From: DASVLX01 sp035552275
GTDB taxonomy: Bacteria; Actinomycetota; Actinomycetes; Mycobacteriales; Pseudonocardiaceae
Direction of reading: 5' to 3'
Assembly (NCBI GenBank): GCA_035552275.1
Contig: DASZLR010000141.1
Location: 9,238-73,237, forward strand
Length of the DNA: 64,000 nt
The translations under genes and the position numbers were made by a program. Below the pieces are notes generated by a model. That model had not been told where the DNA came from, ran no database searches, and was given only the letters and a program-made list of their open reading frames with translations. Position 1 is the stretch's first letter, and every line of letters begins with the position of its first letter. Below, in pieces: positions 62,754 to 64,000 of the stretch.

Positions 62754-63748
62754 CCCAGCACTCCGCCGCCGCTGACCGGCGCGCCGACACCGCGCGGCAG
62801 CTGCAGCGGCGACCCCTGCGCCCCGCGCAGCCGCAGCGACCCGAGCCCGTCCCGGAGCCGGAGCAGCAGCCCCCGCACCGGCAGCGGCACGCGATGCAGG
62901 AGGAGACCCAGGCGTTCTACCTGCGGCACGAGGACGTGACCCAGGTGTTGCGGCCGATCCGCGAACGGCCGTGGTCCAGCAGCGGGTTCGGCAGCCAGGT
63001 GTGGGTGCTCACCGTCCGCTCGCTGCGCACCGTGTTCGGCGACTTCAAGCTGGTCTTCTTCGGACTGTTGCAGCCAGTCGTGCTGTTGCTGCTGTTCAGC
63101 CAGGTGTTCAAGGGCGTCGGCTCGCTGCCGTCGGTGTCGGTCTACCGGACCTACGTCAACTACCTGATGCCGGCCACCCTGGTCAACATCGCGATGACCA
63201 CCGCGATGTCCTCGGGTGTCGGGCTGTTGGCCGAGATCTACACCGGGTTCATCGGCCGGCTGCGCGCGATGCCGATCAACATGCTCTCGGTGCTGGTCGC
63301 GCGCACCTTGTCCGACGCCGTGCGGCTGGCGGTGCAACTGGTGGTGATCGTCGTCGCCGCCGTGTTGTTCCTGGACTTCCGGCCGGCCGGCGTGCTCGGC
63401 ATCACCGCCGCCACCGCGCTGTCCGTGGTGGCCGGCTGGGGTCTGGGCTGGCTGTTCGTGGCGATCGCGACCTGGCAGAACAAGCCGGAGACGATGCAGG
63501 CCGTCTCGTTCATCGTGATGTTCCCGCTGATGTTCGCGTCCAACGCGTACATGCCGGTGCAGGCGCTGCCCGGCTGGTTGCAACTGGTGGCCAAGGGCAA
63601 CCCGCTGACCTACGTGATCAGCGCCGAGCGGGAACTGTCGCTGGGTCTGCCGATCGACTCGGCACTGCCGATCGCGCTCGCCCTGGTGGCCGCCGCCGCG
63701 CTCATCGGCGGGTTCGCCTCGGCCCGCAACTTTCGCCGCACCCGCTAG
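62750..63748 (+). CDS. DrrB-type ABC-2 transporter permease
   Basis: 332 residues, ATGA overlap with the ATPase gene. The first ~75 residues are a hydrophilic Gln/Pro/Arg-rich extension not usual in DrrB. Six hydrophobic spans follow, with the ABC-2 signature segment near GNPLTYVISAERELSLG. With DrrA it would form an efflux complex; near two lipid-synthase clusters the natural guess is export of a polyketide lipid, not shown by sequence. An 160-bp gap after it (63749-63908) contains a repeated CGGTGACAAA (two copies about 30 bp apart) but no clear terminator. Confidence 0.88.
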   Translation: MTQHSAAADRRADTARQLQRRPLRPAQPQRPEPVPEPEQQPPHRQRHAMQEETQAFYLRHEDVTQVLRPIRERPWSSSGFGSQVWVLTVRSLRTVFGDFKLVFFGLLQPVVLLLLFSQVFKGVGSLPSVSVYRTYVNYLMPATLVNIAMTTAMSSGVGLLAEIYTGFIGRLRAMPINMLSVLVARTLSDAVRLAVQLVVIVVAAVLFLDFRPAGVLGITAATALSVVAGWGLGWLFVAIATWQNKPETMQAVSFIVMFPLMFASNAYMPVQALPGWLQLVAKGNPLTYVISAERELSLGLPIDSALPIALALVAAAALIGGFASARNFRRTR

Positions 63749-63908
63749 TCGGTGACAAAGACCCGGCCGCTTCGCCGCCTGCGGTGACAAAACTTCGGCT
63801 GGTCCGGTGACGCGATCCGAAATGGACGTGGCCGGCATCGGCGTGTCGGCGTAACCTATCGCACCGCTGTGACATAGGACACCCGGCGCGTGGCCGGTGG
63901 AAGGATCA

Positions 63909-64000
63909 ATGATGATCAGGATGTCACGGGCTCGGCTGGGTGTCGGCGGCTTGGCCGTCGTCGCCGGAGTCGTCGCCCTGGTGTGTGTCGGGGCGTCCGG
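63909..64000 (+). CDS. Start of an exported protein (truncated by window end)
   Basis: GGAAGGA precedes ATG at 63909. Only about 30 residues are visible: MMIRMSRARLGVGGLAVVAG and then a hydrophobic run ending VCVGASG, a signal peptide that may include a lipobox-like Cys. Family cannot be told. Confidence 0.55.
   Translation, partial: MMIRMSRARLGVGGLAVVAGVVALVCVGAS

Noticed and set aside
63749..63908. Possible ydaO-type (c-di-AMP) riboswitch before the last, truncated gene
   Set aside because: The two CGGTGACAAA copies drew attention, but the conserved core pairings of that riboswitch could not be recognised and the gene's family is unknown.

Overview
The window is high-GC DNA (roughly 70% in genes) with actinobacterial gene content: a complete Mce lipid-import operon, two fatty acyl-AMP ligases (FAALs), a Pks13-like polyketide synthase beside a carboxylase beta subunit and an antigen-85-like esterase, a DesA3-like desaturase with its reductase, and a DUF222/HNH (13E12-type) gene. 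This fits a member of the Mycobacteriales/Pseudonocardiales. The species cannot be named from sequence alone.

Region 1 (1-9260) is a tandem array of six related exported proteins. Five have two domains separated by a Thr/Ser-rich linker. The sixth has lost the C-terminal domain and gained an LAYTG wall-sorting signal. Four members share the same promoter layout (TTGA.. , exactly 17 bp, TAACTT/TAGTTT) and the same GGAGACAA ribosome-binding block. The first five each end in a terminator hairpin.

Region 2 (9260-20600) is an Mce operon (ATPase, YrbEA, YrbEB, MceA-F, nearly all overlapping), followed by a secreted LIP-type lipase.

Region 3 (21000-38910) is a secondary-lipid locus of two operons. 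The first encodes an SDR, a 2347-residue megasynthase that fuses PfaD-like enoyl-reductase modules to a PfaA-like KS-AT-ACP-KR, an AT-dehydratase protein with a PPTase-like tail, a free ACP, an alpha/beta hydrolase and a glycosyltransferase. The second encodes a ferredoxin reductase, a membrane desaturase and a FAAL, behind a promoter with a 26-bp palindrome at its start site. Together they could make, modify and glycosylate a long-chain acyl product. This is the strongest candidate for an undescribed pathway.

Region 4 (38930-44940) is a DUF222/HNH gene on the minus strand, preceded by a perfect mycobacterial-type LexA box. It is interrupted inside its HNH motif by a group II intron, which itself appears to be interrupted by a second group II intron (a twintron). 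Removing both restores the HNH reading frame exactly.

Region 5 (44969-64000) holds a PucR-type regulator, a GH172 (DUF2961) exported protein, and a minus-strand cluster FAAL - PKS - AccD - antigen-85-like esterase. Its order resembles the mycolic-acid condensation locus (fadD32-pks13-accD4-fbp), but this PKS carries DH and KR domains that Pks13 lacks. A glutaryl-CoA-dehydrogenase-like gene and a DrrAB-type exporter follow. The window ends in the start of another exported protein.
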